DNA from: Isoetes taiwanensis | Taxonomy: Eukaryota; Streptophyta; Lycopodiopsida; Isoetales; Isoetaceae | Assembly: GCA_021234155.1 (NCBI GenBank) | Contig: JAJEKV010000039.1 | Location: 2,854,001 to 2,918,000, forward strand | Reading direction: 5' to 3' | Length of the DNA stretch: 64,000 bases | Part shown: piece after piece, positions 1-11,410 of the stretch | How positions within the stretch are numbered: position 1 is the first letter of the stretch | How the letters are laid out: every line of letters starts with the position of its first letter | Position numbers and translations under genes: made by a program | Notes under the pieces: generated by a model | Database searches by the model: none | What the model saw: only the letters and a program-made list of their open reading frames with translations | Told to the model about the DNA's origin: nothing

Positions 1-1271
1 TCTTACAATATTAGCTTTTCGTTCTTCATTTGTAGTTTGGAAAGAGAAGAATATAATAGAATAGAATAGAAGATAAGGGAACATATTACTTACACTTTTC
101 ACATAGCAACTCCAGCATCTCCAAATTGCTCATGCATGTGAAAAGGAAGAAGAGTAAGCTTGTGAAGAAACAAACCCAAGTGCATTAAGCTAAGATCTGA
201 AACATGCCCATAAGAAATAAAAAGCAATAAGAAATTTGCAAAAGAATAAGGCCATAAGAAAAACACCTCACCAAATCAGACCACCATATCTATATGATTT
301 GGTCATAGCCTTTCCTTCTGTACATGTTTGTGCACGTGGTAAAACTTCGGCAGATCTTTACCTTCAGCATGGAGACTATTCTTGCCAAGGTAACCAACAA
401 TTAAACTCTCCAGCTATGCCATCTGGCAGCCAAGTCTTTCTTAAATAGTGGTTTAGGCTTTGCACAGACCATTTCGATCATTCTGGTTGATTGTAGCTAT
501 CTTTGGAATATCTTTGTGTAGCCGATTTATAGAGAAGATGAATGCGTGTTTGTAGAGTTGATGTTTCACATTAAAGTAAGATCTAAAGTTCTCAAATTGC
601 ATATCTCAAGATATTTAGGCGTTGCACGATCTGCTTCAATCATACCATTTTACCTCTAGCTTCTACAACCATGTTGCCTGCGGTGTCATTTTCCTTCCAT
701 CTCTGTAAATATCCGCGAGCAAAGGATGCATGTTGAAACCTTCTGCGATATATTGTGGCGATCAACTGCTTTGCCAAAATCTGCACGCATGGCCCGGTTG
801 ATTAACATCAAAGTCTATAGTTCGGACACCAAAAAGTCCATGGCAATATCTGAAACCATGTGCTATAGTTGAAAAGCCTAGAGCGCCTTCACAAAAGATC
901 TAAAAGCGTATTTGCGGATGCCATAAACCCCATACTCCAAAGATCACTCCACGATGCATATGAGAGGGCACAAAAACCCCATTGTTTATACATTGTCAGA
1001 TGATTTCGAACCTGTTATCTCAAGCTTGCCTCTAGATAACAGAGTAGAATGGGTATGCAGAATCCGTCTCCGGAACTGGCAAATCTCAAAATGATGCATA
1101 ACACCAACAGAAATGGCAACAGCAATAATCGATGAGCAGGAGGCAGGATGGACGAAATTGGCCTATTGTTATTGGTGCCACGACCGTTGGATCTGCAGCC
1201 CTAGATCTAAACCGTCCGATCTAGGGCTGGATCCAAATCCAGGAATTACAGTATAACATTATAATATAGGA
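1..1271 (-). mobile_element. Helitron, 5'-terminal part (minus strand), 3' end outside window
   Basis: Read on the minus strand, the sequence starting at 1271 begins TCCTATATTATAATG and is preceded by A (plus: ...GGA then T at 1272), as expected for a Helitron 5' end inserted between A and T. About 40 bases inside is CCCTAGATCGGACGG, matching the CCCTAAATCGGACGG-type block just inside the 5' ends of the other Helitrons here (11411, 20267). No hairpin-CTAG 3' end is seen down to position 1, so that end should lie upstream. I recognise no gene in the interior; the short ORF at 236-448 has no visible domain. The call rests on the terminus alone. Confidence 0.5.
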
Positions 1272-1629
1272 TATAATAATGATCCCTGATTTCATTCCAT
1301 TCATATTCATATCAGGGTTGGAAATTGATGGGCTGCCCTGACTTTTTTTTGAAGGTCACTTTAAAAAGTGGACTTTCAAATTGCAAGGCATAATATAAAT
1401 TAGACTTTCATGTGCATTGTTAGTGTAAAAGTAACAATGCGCGGACTTAATTTTTTTCTCCTTAAAATACTTAAACATAAAAAGGCACTCGCAATATTTA
1501 ACGCATAAACATTGTATTAACATCGTTAAATTCCAGCAAATCATTCAATTCATAAGAATTTAAAACATAAGAGTTAAGTTAAATATATAAAAGTCATATG
1601 ATTATAGTCAATTTTCAGAAATAAGTACA
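1272..1629. other. AT-rich spacer, no gene seen
   Basis: AT-rich sequence between the Helitron end and the hAT remnant. Homology between the two hAT copies starts near 1608 (tagtcaattttcag) and matches 39018 onward, so one hAT boundary or shared truncation lies here. Nothing else is recognisable. Confidence 0.4.
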
Positions 1630-3650
1630 ACATTAATGCTCATTTAAATCAAGCATTCTTCGATTCTTCTTCTCACGCCAAAGATTAAAAGCGCCATCAA
1701 CATCAAGCTTCTCTTCTTCTGGTCCCGTCAATGATAAAAAACATGAGCTCATCTAGCATCTTCAAGTCAAGACGAGAGCGATCATCATCTTTTATGTAGT
1801 TTTGCTTTGAGAAACCTCTTTCACAAATGGCCGTACTACTAGGAAGCACTAGTATAATTTGCCACAACTTAGCCAATTGTGGGTGAGCTACAAACCACAT
1901 ATCTTCATCACAACATCGTTCCCAAGAATCAATCATTTTCCATTTTTGACACACCTTCTCCATTTTGACAATAAAATTTACTAACTCTCCTTTGCAACTA
2001 TGTGCATCAACCAAGGGATTTAGACCACTACCAAATTTGTTGACCAAGCGATGTAACCATTGGGATGCTTTAGCATGAAGAGACTTTACATCACGAGGAT
2101 AATCCCTTGGGCTAAACAACTTTGCACCATAAAAAATATCCATATCATCAAACCTTTTCTTCAATGAGTCAATCTAAGCGTTATGTATCTCTTCCCCAAT
2201 GCAATGCAAGCTTCCTTAGAATTCAGCATACAATGTGGTTTTTATGCATGAGACCAAAATGTAAAGCATGAACATGTATCATACCTTGATTATCCGTAAA
2301 TTGAACACATCCATGCTCCTTCGTAGCTTGCAAGAATGATGTTATATATGGTGCACCTTGTCCAAATTCTCCCACCAAATATTGCATTTGGAAAGTATCT
2401 ACAACTGTACTTATCACGTTTCCAATTGAGGTAATGTCAACGTGATCAAACTGAAATTTCTTGCTTATCTCATTCATTGAAGGAAGAACATCTGCTAGCA
2501 TATGAAAGAAAAATTGCACGCCATAGTGTGTAAAGTAACCATACATTTCCTTCTCATCTAGTCTCCAAACTTCCAAAATTGGACCCATGAGCCTCACAAC
2601 TCTTTTCATGACATCTCCTCTAGACAACCAACGCACTTCATGCATTTGAAGCAAATTCAATTTCTTCTTTTGAAAACACCTGACAATATCTTGAAGGAAA
2701 GAATGCCTTTTAGATGATCTTCCCACCCAACTTGTGGTCTTTTTAGCCAACTTATCTAGTGTCTTAAATTCTGGAATAGATTCATATGCATCAGCCATGG
2801 CTAAAGCCTCTCTATGTGCTATACAATGAACACTCAAAAGATGTGGTATTTCCATCTTAAATCTCGTTGCTACTCTAGTTTGTGAGCCAACCATAGCACT
2901 TTCCCCATCGGATCCAAAACCAACCATCTTTTGCAAATCAAAACCTAGTCTTTCCAAAAGACATTTCAATGCAACATACATATTATTTGCACCTCCACTA
3001 CTCACATTCAACAACTTCAAAAATTTTGTAACGGGCGATCCCTTACCTCCATCATTCAAGAATGTGAAGTACACGATAAGGTGTTGATCCAAAGAAATAT
3101 CCGTGCTTTTATCAATGAGAATAGAATAATATGGACTTCTAAGCACATCCTGCCGAAGAGCTTCAAAGTAAATAGAGTAGAAAGCATCCAAGAACTTCAT
3201 GACCCAGTTTGGGATTTGTATAGGAGGAGTAATCATCACTAATAGCCATACCTAATGTTGAGTAGAAATTCATGGACAAGTCATTCTTAGCTGTAAAATA
3301 CATAATTCTCATCACGCACTTCACCCTTTCTGCCTCTGCATCCAATATACGATTGATATGCACTTCTAGTGGAACAACTTTCTTCCTCTTCTTACTTACG
3401 GCAACTCTATGATTTTGTGACATTGCATGCACATCCAATGCTTTAACTGAATGTTAGTGCTTCCTTGTTTAGAAAACGCATTAACTTGCAATGCTTGATG
3501 CATAGAGAGCAATACATCCTTTGATGACCATCATCAAGAATCTTTCTAAAAACCCATGGATGCTTAATAAGCCATTCATCTCTAAATTCTCTCTCACTTG
3601 TGAACTTCTTTTTTTTATTCTCTGCTCCAGAATTATTGCCTTCCCTCTCC
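1630..3650 (-). pseudogene. hAT-superfamily transposase, ZNF862/DUF4371-like (copy A), broken
   Basis: Encodes, in pieces on the minus strand, a hAT transposase of the type related to animal ZNF862/KIAA1586. In order: an N-terminal segment with a CxxC zinc-binding start (MYCSLC, near 3510-3600); a segment with F-G-TN-AL-H-S-H spacing typical of TTF-type fingers (near 3400-3470); the catalytic region with LIDKSTDIS, GFGSDGESAMVG and VHCIAHREALA (2223-3239); and the C-terminal dimerisation domain with LPSSTAICERGFS (1703-2164). Frames shift near 3450 and 3235. Near 2235 five bases present in copy B (50840 region) are missing, and one more base is missing near 2175; both positions read through in copy B. 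No terminal inverted repeat or 8-bp duplication was found. Non-functional remnant. Confidence 0.88.
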
Positions 3651-3897
3651 CTCTATTGGAGTATTCAAATTTGGCACCACGGCCTTTTTAAAACTGAAAT
3701 TAGAGAAGCTTGCCTCTTGTCCTTCTTTGAAGCCCATCTTCTTCATCTCTCCTTCCAAAATTGTGAGATTAAATGCCTTTCTAGTTCCTTTTCCTGTAAG
3801 GTAATTTGATAGGAAAAAAGATTCAGATTTGAAAAGAAGAATAGCAATACAATAAAATACAATACTAAGTAAACAATCAAATTCAAAAAAAATATAT

Positions 3898-4445
3898 CAC
3901 TACAAGAGGATAGGGATTTTAAGTCAAACCTAAAATCATTACCTTTTAAGGTTTGTCAAATTTGTGTCAGAAGCTTGAAAATGACACAAATTGATTCAAT
4001 TTCATCAGAACTTGTGTCAATATGGTTGTGTCAATAGGAATATCATGTTTGTGACATATTTGTATCAAATTCTTGGTGCTTTTTTGTTAGCTTTTGCAAT
4101 GATGATTGCGTCATGTATTGCGAAAAAATTGTGGCATATTTAAAGTCTAATCTAGAAGCAGAATTATGTCTAGCATACCATCGTTAGTTCTAAAGTTTTG
4201 AGTCAATTTTGTTATGCATCTGTGCCACATTTTGTAATAGCTTTTTGTCACCTTTTATAAAACATTTGTGTCATTTTATAGTGCCAAACATATCGACAAT
4301 TTCACATCAATTCTCTATTTTCTATTGTGACACTTACATCTCGCGATTGCAACAAAACAATTGTCAAAATAGTGACATCGTGAAGTAGAAATATATAGAT
4401 ATCTTGACGCAAAAGGGGCTACATTTGACACAAAAATGCCACTAC
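3898..4445 (+). mobile_element. CACTA-type transposon end with subterminal repeats (partial)
   Basis: CACTACAAGAGGATAGGG starts at 3898 and has the form of a plant CACTA (En/Spm) terminal inverted repeat. It is followed for about 500 bp by many short motifs of the form TTGTGTCA or its complement TGACACAA (for example around 3965, 3990, 4012, 4028, 4265, 4430), as expected for subterminal transposase-binding repeats. The three bases before it are TAT. No matching right end (TCTTGTAGTG) was found nearby, so this is a solitary or truncated end. No coding sequence is associated. Confidence 0.5.
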
Positions 4446-4593
4446 CTAGTATGAAGAAAACAACTTTGCAAATAGATATTTTATGGTATTCTCTTAGACT
4501 AGCATGGATTTTAGCATAAAAAGTATTGCATATATATTCAATATCATAACATATACATGTTCTTATGTTTGTCCTCCTAAATCCGGCCGTTGA

Positions 4594-4853
4594 TCCGAGA
4601 TCCTACGGCTCACATGGCTTTGGGACGTATCCTACGGCCCAGATGGCTTGGGAGTTTGTTTCCGATTATATATAAGCGATCCTACGGTCGGAGTTGATCT
4701 GATCACGATCGTCGGGTCAGAGATCCTCGGCTCAGCGTTGCTTTGGGACACATCCTACAGTGCAGATGGCTTTGGGAATTATATGTAATCGATCCTACGG
4801 TCTAGGTTGATCCGATCCTGATCGTCGATCCGAGATCTTACGGCTCACGTGGC
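4594..4853. repeat. Tandem repeat, ~118-bp unit, 2.2 copies
   Basis: Units begin at about 4594, 4717 and 4828 with (C/A)GAGATC(C/T)T and share ACGGCTCA, GGCTTTGGGA(C), CAGATGGCTTTGGGA and CGATCCTACGGTC...TTGATC. The copies differ by many substitutions. Function unknown; it may be internal to the transposon that starts at 3898. Confidence 0.7.
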
Positions 4854-6519
4854 AATCTGCATAGGCAATCCTTCGCTACTCTACTCTAGGTTTTTTTCTA
4901 GGTTTTTCTCTGTGTCTTCGGTAGGGTGATGAAAAAAATGAAGACGAAGACGAGGATGGATAGCCTTGTAAATTTGGATAGCCTGGTAAATAGTCATTTT
5001 CACTCTCTTGGTGTTGTTGGTGCGCTATTGTTCATAGTGAGAAAACAAGCGCCAAATGCAAAAAAAATGAATGTGCTAAAAAGGCACAATCGCCAATATA
5101 GACCTAGTAACGCGTGTATATATTCAAAATGGTATTAACTTTAGAAAAGCTCAATGGTATTAACTCCAATGGTTCCAACCAGCCTTTTGATATTTTTTTA
5201 CTAAAGGTTGACTTATTATTAGTACTCCTTCAAAAACAAATTAGTATCAAGACCCAACATTGTTATAAAAGAAGCTTATTTTTCAATATTATTTTCGATC
5301 ACTTAGAAGTGAGCCCATTATTTTTTCATTCTTTATCGGGTTTTCCTTATCTTTGATTTTTGACCATTGATCTTTGGAATATTCTACTGTTTTGTGCCAA
5401 ATCAAAGGCCATTAAATTTTTTGCCAATAATTCGTCCCGCGATTACAATGGTCCAAACGCATACATATGGTTAGAAGATTAAAAAAAAAGAGAGGAAGGT
5501 GCAGCGTGCCTCTGGCGGTATCGATTAAGGATGGCAACGCAAGCGGCGCAATCCATGGCGCTCGGTTGAGTCGCTCAACAAAGACGCCTCCCACCCGATT
5601 AGATAGGCATGCCCCCATGACACATCCACCCAATCTCGAAGCAACATCCAATCCTTCCTCCTTCTATCTATAAGTCGTATTTAATTAAAGTGGGACTCAT
5701 TCCATTCCCATTTTTTTTGAACCCCTTAATTTACATAAAAAGGAGCACCCGACCGAAAACTAACCTTAATTGAATTTTTGAATAAAACTCGCATCCAAGC
5801 TTTGCTTGTTTTCCCAGTTAGCGAGTGAGAACAAGAACAATGCAATTGAAACAAAGGAAATTCATTAAAGTTTGAAACCAAAGATCTAGTTGAAAAAAGA
5901 ATTTTTATTAATAAATTGAACAGTTACAATGTATTTTACATGGGACGAGACCATGGTGGTCTTCTTTGTCACTTCTGATTACATCATCTTGGTAGGTGGT
6001 CCACCTTAGGGGATTAACTAGCGTGGCGTCTTCCTTCAGCCATTTGTAAGCCTTGGGGGAAACACGAAGAGTGTGGAATGCCTCACGTGGAGGTGCCTCT
6101 GGAGCTACCGGCCGACCTGTCCAGCCCGACTTCTCCACTTTCGCCTCCCATGACCTTCCATCGAATATGCTCCTTCCCCAACCTCCGTGGATGTTATGCA
6201 ATGCTTGCAAGATGCTTTGAGCTTCTGGACTTTCTCTTTGTTCTTACGCCTTTTCTTTATCCCGGTGTAGCGAGCAACCTCTCTGAATTCATGAGAGCAA
6301 CCTTATCCCAAAGGCGGGCAAGAGTGTAAGCGTGGCCGGAATCGTACCGCGAGCGGTATTTCTTCGCCTTGGCCGGGATCATTGCCGCTGGGCGGTCTCT
6401 GTGATGCCTGGCGGGATGCGTGGCTGGTGTCGGATCTGTGCCTGAACCACCTGAAGCAAGGAGAGTATGATTAACAATAACGGTGCCATGTCAAAACGAA
6501 GAAAACAACGTTGAAATCA
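4854..6519. other. No confident gene; one minus-strand protein-like ORF at 5908-6210
   Basis: Mixed-composition sequence. The minus-strand reading of 5908-6210 (100 codons, with AYKWLKEDATLVNPLRW) looks protein-like but has no domain I recognise. The block at 5665-5700 (GTCGTATTTAATTAAAGTGGGAC) recurs inverted at about 23283-23312, so the two may be pieces of one repeat family. Confidence 0.3.
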
Positions 6520-6880
6520 AATTACAATGGAGAACATTCATTCCATAAAACTGCATCCAATGACGTGGGAAGTAGTGTCTTTCTCGAATCGCGAGTCGAG
6601 AAAGGCCCATAAAAGTGAAAGTACAACCATTCTCATTAGAATATGGTTGCATCCAATCACACACGGAAGCATACAAATGGTTCGTCAACGAGACAACCAG
6701 CATGCCTTTCTCGACTCGCGAGTCGAGAAAGGCCCAGGAAACGCAATGTACAAGCATTATCATAATAGATCGTGGCTGCATCCAGTCACACAATGAAACA
6801 TACAAATGGTCTCATCAACAGGACTAGCATGCCTTTCTCGACTCGTGAGTCGAGAAAGGCATCGAAAACTCAATATACAA
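6520..6880. repeat. Tandem ~125-bp repeat carrying TCTCGACTCGCGAGTCGAGA palindromes, 3 copies
   Basis: Three units each share a stretch around GCATCCAATCACAC, then ACAAATGGT, and end in a near-perfect 22-26 bp palindrome with TCTCGA(C/A)TCGCGAGTCGAGA at its core. Palindrome centres lie near 6594, 6720 and 6848. The third has one change (CGTGAG). The same palindrome recurs at 7886, 9.6-9.96 kb and 15.0-16.07 kb. Confidence 0.85.
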
Positions 6881-6999
6881 GTATATTCATTACAAAATGT
6901 TCAATACATGTGTTCACGTTCGTTTACAATATTCACACAATTTGACTATCTGAAAGCAGAGGTCACTCTTCTTGTTCACCAAAGTATTTGTCGTCCATA

Positions 7000-7480
7000 G
7001 CTTTCATGATCGCCTTGCTCTGGATCGGGTTCCGTGAGGCTCGGATAGTTAAATAAGCACATCGGACAAGAATGGCAAAGAGGGATTCCGCCAAGGCGGG
7101 GCCAGTCCGAAGGATAACCACCTATCCGTCTCATATTCTTCAGGTCGATATGGCTTAGCAATGATTGTATTTTGCACGTTATGATAGCACTTGTAGGCGG
7201 AGTCGTCTATGATGAGCGTGTTGTGTTTGCCATAGTCCTGGAATTGCTCATAAACCACATCAACCTTTTCACCATTATAGGCTTCCCCTTGTGATGGCTG
7301 GATCGAGGTCAGACACATGCTCGACCCTTTTCGTTTCCCCAAAGCGAACTTGAACTCAAAACTGAAATGCGAGAACACCAAGAACATTGACAATATTTTT
7401 CTTTGCCATACAAGACCATATGCCCACCGAATCCCGTTCGGGGCACCATTCAACAATTTCCTTAGCTCTAGGCCTCGGAT
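7000..7480 (-). pseudogene. FCP1/NIF-like HAD phosphatase fragment
   Basis: Minus-strand frames in this stretch resemble the C-terminal half of plant FCP1/NIF-type HAD phosphatases. Near 7440-7370 one frame reads VGIWSCMAKKNIVNVLGVL, like the family's 'W(S/T)..K.N...V...L' block. Farther on (7250-7150) another frame reads NTLIIDDSAYKCYHN, matching the conserved N-T-L-L-(V/L)-DDS-x-K...N block that supplies the late catalytic acidic residues, followed by a PY segment. The N-terminal DxDxT nucleophile motif was not found and the two blocks are out of frame, so this is a fragment or a decayed or captured gene. Family assignment rests on two motifs only. Confidence 0.45.
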
Positions 7481-9604
7481 ACACTATTTTATGCTCGCTT
7501 TTTGGTTGGGATCTGCGGTGTTAATCTGGGGGCGTCTTTGTGGTGGTATCACTGCGGCTAATACTCCATTGGCGTCAAATAATTCCAAGCTTGGTGGGAC
7601 CAAATGGATCCCGGTTGGAGTTTGGCTCGACCATATTTACGGTTCATCGGGATCAAATCTTGGGATCATTATCTTCTCGGAGTCCTTCGGCATTAGCGTG
7701 ATGTCTTGCTCTGGATTGTCTTTGTGAAGTGCATTCTCCTCCTCGCGGCGTGAACGCTGGTATCCAATGACAATGATCCGGTCGTTGACATGGAATTCCT
7801 GAAATGATGACATCCCATCGAGAAAGGAAGCGAGTTTTCGACTTCATGGTCGAGAATGAAAAAAAGGTATTGAAAGGAACGAGTTTTCTCGACTCGCCGA
7901 GTCGAGAAACACCGATAAACAAAAATAAACTCACCTCAATCTCAGGTTTTCAAGAATGTGTTCCGGCAGCATTGGGTCCAAACCTTCGACATTCGTCTCC
8001 GTCAACTTTGTCTCCCTGCGTCCTGCGTCGTCTTTCTTGCTTCCATTTGTCTTCCTCCCCTTGAAATGCTCATGAAGCGAGATCCGGTATGACCGAATGG
8101 TTTCAACCATGTCCTTATTTCCAACCACGGATATAGGTTTCATTCCAAACGGCATAGCCCCTGAGGAAAACAGGCCATTCATGTACCACTCGCGCATACA
8201 ATTTGATCTTCCTCGACCAAGCTGGTTATGAAGTACTTGATAACTCTTGGCGGATAGGAATTCTATGTATAGGACTGTCGCACCATCTTTGCTGACCTTG
8301 TCCATCGATGGAACATCCTCCATAAATCTGCCCCCTTCCGAGGTTCCATACGCTCTTGAGAGATCATGAACTTGTCGAGATAATGATGTTAAGCTAGACC
8401 ACCACTTATCCGGGTCTACCGCCCGATCTTGAAATCAAAACCAAAACTATGTTGGCAAAGCTTGGTGCCTTGGCAAGCCAAGTCTGCACTCATGATCAAG
8501 TTAGTTATATGGAGTGCATGATCTTGTTGGTGAAGTTAATAGCAGCTGCCCATTGGGAGGCAGCGGTTGTCGATTGCCGGCATGCAAAAGACAAAGGAAG
8601 CTGAAAGTATCTAGGTTCGGTCATGTCGGACCGTCTTGTACCAACTTGCTCTATGTCGGCTTTGTCATAAAAAAGGGTGGGGTCTTGATCATATTGATGG
8701 CAAATAGTGCCACGGGTCAGTGCGGTTCTAGACCACCAAATCCCTTGTGTCCCAAAGTTACCAGAAATGGGGAGCTATCGTCTGCGCCTTAAATGGGACC
8801 ACCACGAATCAAGCTTCCTCTTGAAATTGCCATAACGCGTTCGGGGAAAGGAAGGGTTTTGGCGTTACGCTTCAGCTTGGTGTTGATGTAGGGTTGACAT
8901 AGGCGGTTCAATTCCTTCATGTCTTCCTCATCAAGGGCAGCCTTTTCCTTGTAATAATCAAAATCATGGTATTCATTAGATGCAACATTACGAGAACTCC
9001 CGTGATGCCTTCTTCCTAACGCATGCCGTAATACTTTTAGGACTGTGGCATAATCCCTTCGTCCTGCATTTTAGAACTCTGGTCTTCCTTAGTAGGATTG
9101 TTCCATCAAGATTTTGCCTTGTAGGTCAAAGCGTTTCTTTGTCCGTCGAGGCCACAGTATCCTCTTCATGAACTGCTTGTCAAACAACTTGGGGTCCGGC
9201 TGCTTGGAAATTCTCCATTCTGTCCTTCCGACTTGCCTCTTGTCCATTGAGCCCATATCTCAGTCCATTTCTCCCCGGGCCGCCTCGATTGCTAAGAATG
9301 AGGTCATATTGGTCTAAGAGACTCCTGCCTTTCCTTGGTGTTCTCTTCTTCTTCTCCTCTTCTTCCTCTCCCTCATCATCTTCCTGTCCCTCCAGTGAGA
9401 ACATATGCATAGTTTCTCAAAAGGTCTTCCCACTTATCCAGGGAGCCCTGTTTCCTTTAGGGCCGAGGACAACCCAATGCTTTCCACTTGTTGCCTAGGC
9501 GTGTATGATCTGGTCAGGATAAGGGCTGCATTAGGTCAATGTACCAATGTCCCGAGCATGAAAGTATCTACAAACACCGGAATAAGCGGTAAATAGTAGC
9601 CCGG
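7481..9604. other. Degenerate region with minus-strand protein-like ORFs
   Basis: No gene identified with confidence. Minus-strand frames at 7931-8323 (130 codons, with MREWYMNGLFSSGAMPFGMK) and 9120-9410 (acidic EEEEEKKK tract, then PGRNGLRYGLNGQEASR and KQFMKRILWPRR) look like protein but match nothing I know. One palindrome of the 6520-6880 type lies near 7886 and a degenerate one near 7835. The pattern would suit a captured or decaying multi-exon minus-strand gene that also includes the phosphatase-like piece at 7000-7480. Confidence 0.3.
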
Positions 9605-9985
9605 GTTTTCTCGACTCATGATTCGAAAGTCCCTTGAGCGTCTAATTTTCTTTTACTTATGCGGGTTTTCTCGACTTCGCGAGTCGAGAAAGCTCTGCAT
9701 CCTTTGATTTTACGTATTTACCACAGCTTTCTCGACTTCGCGAGTCGAGAAACCCGATGATGTCGGAAAAATGTTAGAATGGTATGGCTTTCTCGACTCG
9801 CGAGTCGAAAAATCCATGAATGTCTAATTTTCTTTTACTTCTCTGGATTTTCACTTCGGTCGAAAGCTCTGCATCCTTTGATTTTTGGTGTTACCACTTT
9901 CTCGACTGCGCAAGTCGAGAAACCCGATGATGTCGGCAAATGTTAGGATGGTAGGGCTTTCGACTTCCTTGATCGAAAGAATGAA
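9605..9985. repeat. Palindrome array with ~60-bp spacing and ~180-bp higher-order period
   Basis: Seven palindromes or palindrome remnants of the TCTCGACTTCGCGAGTCGAGA family lie near 9608, 9665, 9727, 9787, 9847, 9897 and 9957. The spacers repeat in order: 'tctaattttcttttact', then 'gctctgcatcctttgatttt', then 'cccgatgatgtcgg'. The array is therefore about two copies of a three-palindrome, ~180-bp unit. Palindromes in the second copy are more decayed. Confidence 0.85.
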
Positions 9986-11410
9986 AAAGAATCGAGTTAT
10001 TTACCTTCACGTAGGCGGCACTTTCAGCTGCTGTTGTGTTACAGCGGTGGCTAATCTTTGGCGGTTCGGTTCTTTGGCGTCTCGTAGAAAGAACTCTGCA
10101 CTCTGCTTGGCATATCTATCCTTGATCGCTGCGGCGGCACCTCCTTCTCGTCACCACGCAATACTTGCGCCCTCGAATCTTGACCGTCTACAACCCGAAC
10201 CGGACGTCTTTTCCCTTGAGATCTTCCTCGGACTTCCAATTGAACAACTCACGGTCGATCTGCTAAAAGGTATGACATCACTTGAGGCATTGGATCTGGC
10301 AGGGATGGCGCACCATCGGGTTCGAGAATCTCCGGCATGTGTCTTTGGATTAAATTCCACAATGGTTGAACAAGGCGGCATCTCCCGTGCAAACCTTCAA
10401 CCCGTCTAATGTCCAGCAGCGGCTTGTGTGATATTCCCCAGCGGATATCTTGAGCCAGCCGCTCCATTTTACGTGCCCCTCTCTCGTGAAATCCTGATCT
10501 GATCATCTGGATCCATTATTGGGGAGTCGACCATATCTTACGTCTCCTTCGTCATCTGATTCCTCCGTGTGGTGTCATCTTCCCCATCTTTGTTTTTGGT
10601 GGACTTTTTGTGTATGAACCACAACTTCATTCTCCAACTGCCCGAGTGTTGTAGAGTCTTCAACACAGAAGTGAAGCTCCCGTATTGAGCAGTTTTTTCG
10701 ACTCTGGAAATCTCATTCCAAGCTCCACGGATGTTAGGGTTCCGGCCTCCTTCATCCCTTCGGATCCTTCCACCCAAGGTTCGACAATTTAAAGCGCTGC
10801 CTTTTTTTAAGCCCTTTGCCTTGCTCATGGAAGAGTGAGAATAATTTGAAGCTGCTAATTTTTGGTGTGATAGAACTTACTCTTACGGCGGTCCTCGACA
10901 TGTAGTGTTAAATGCTTGAATCTGGCGCGCGGAGAGCACAACACCGATTTTCTTGTACTTGTCGTGAGACTCTTCTTGTCCCTTTGGTGGAGAAAGCAGT
11001 CTTTCTCCTTCCCACTTGTTGATACCTCGACATACCACCAGAATCTGGCGGTGTGTCAAGAAGCTCATCTCCAGTCCCCTCGATGGCGAAGAGCGGAGTT
11101 CGGCCCGGTGATCACTAGTGAGTCAGGGTGAATCTTTGCAAGAAGAAAGGATGGATCAGTTAAGGTATTCCGACAAAGAAAAACCTCGAGCTCACACGGG
11201 GTGTTAGTCTTCTTCTTCTTCTTTGCGCTGGAACTAGCATCCCCTCGGCCTGCAGCTTCTTGGGCCAGATTCGTCATGTCTGTATGCCCTCTCATCCTCT
11301 TCCTGATCGGACCCCTCTGTAAATTAAGTTTCCTCCGCGCGTTGTGAGTTTTAGGACTGCATGTAAAAAAGATCGGGCGTGTTCTTTAGTTTGAATTTAA
11401 GGACATGTAA
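9986..11410. other. No confident gene; scattered minus-strand protein-like segments
   Basis: Minus-strand readings at 10249-10506 (RGARKMERLAQDIRWGIS), 10538-10828 and 11065-11295 look protein-like but are unrecognised. The region ends at 11410, the A that flanks a Helitron insertion. It may be continuous with 13521 onward before that insertion. Confidence 0.25.
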
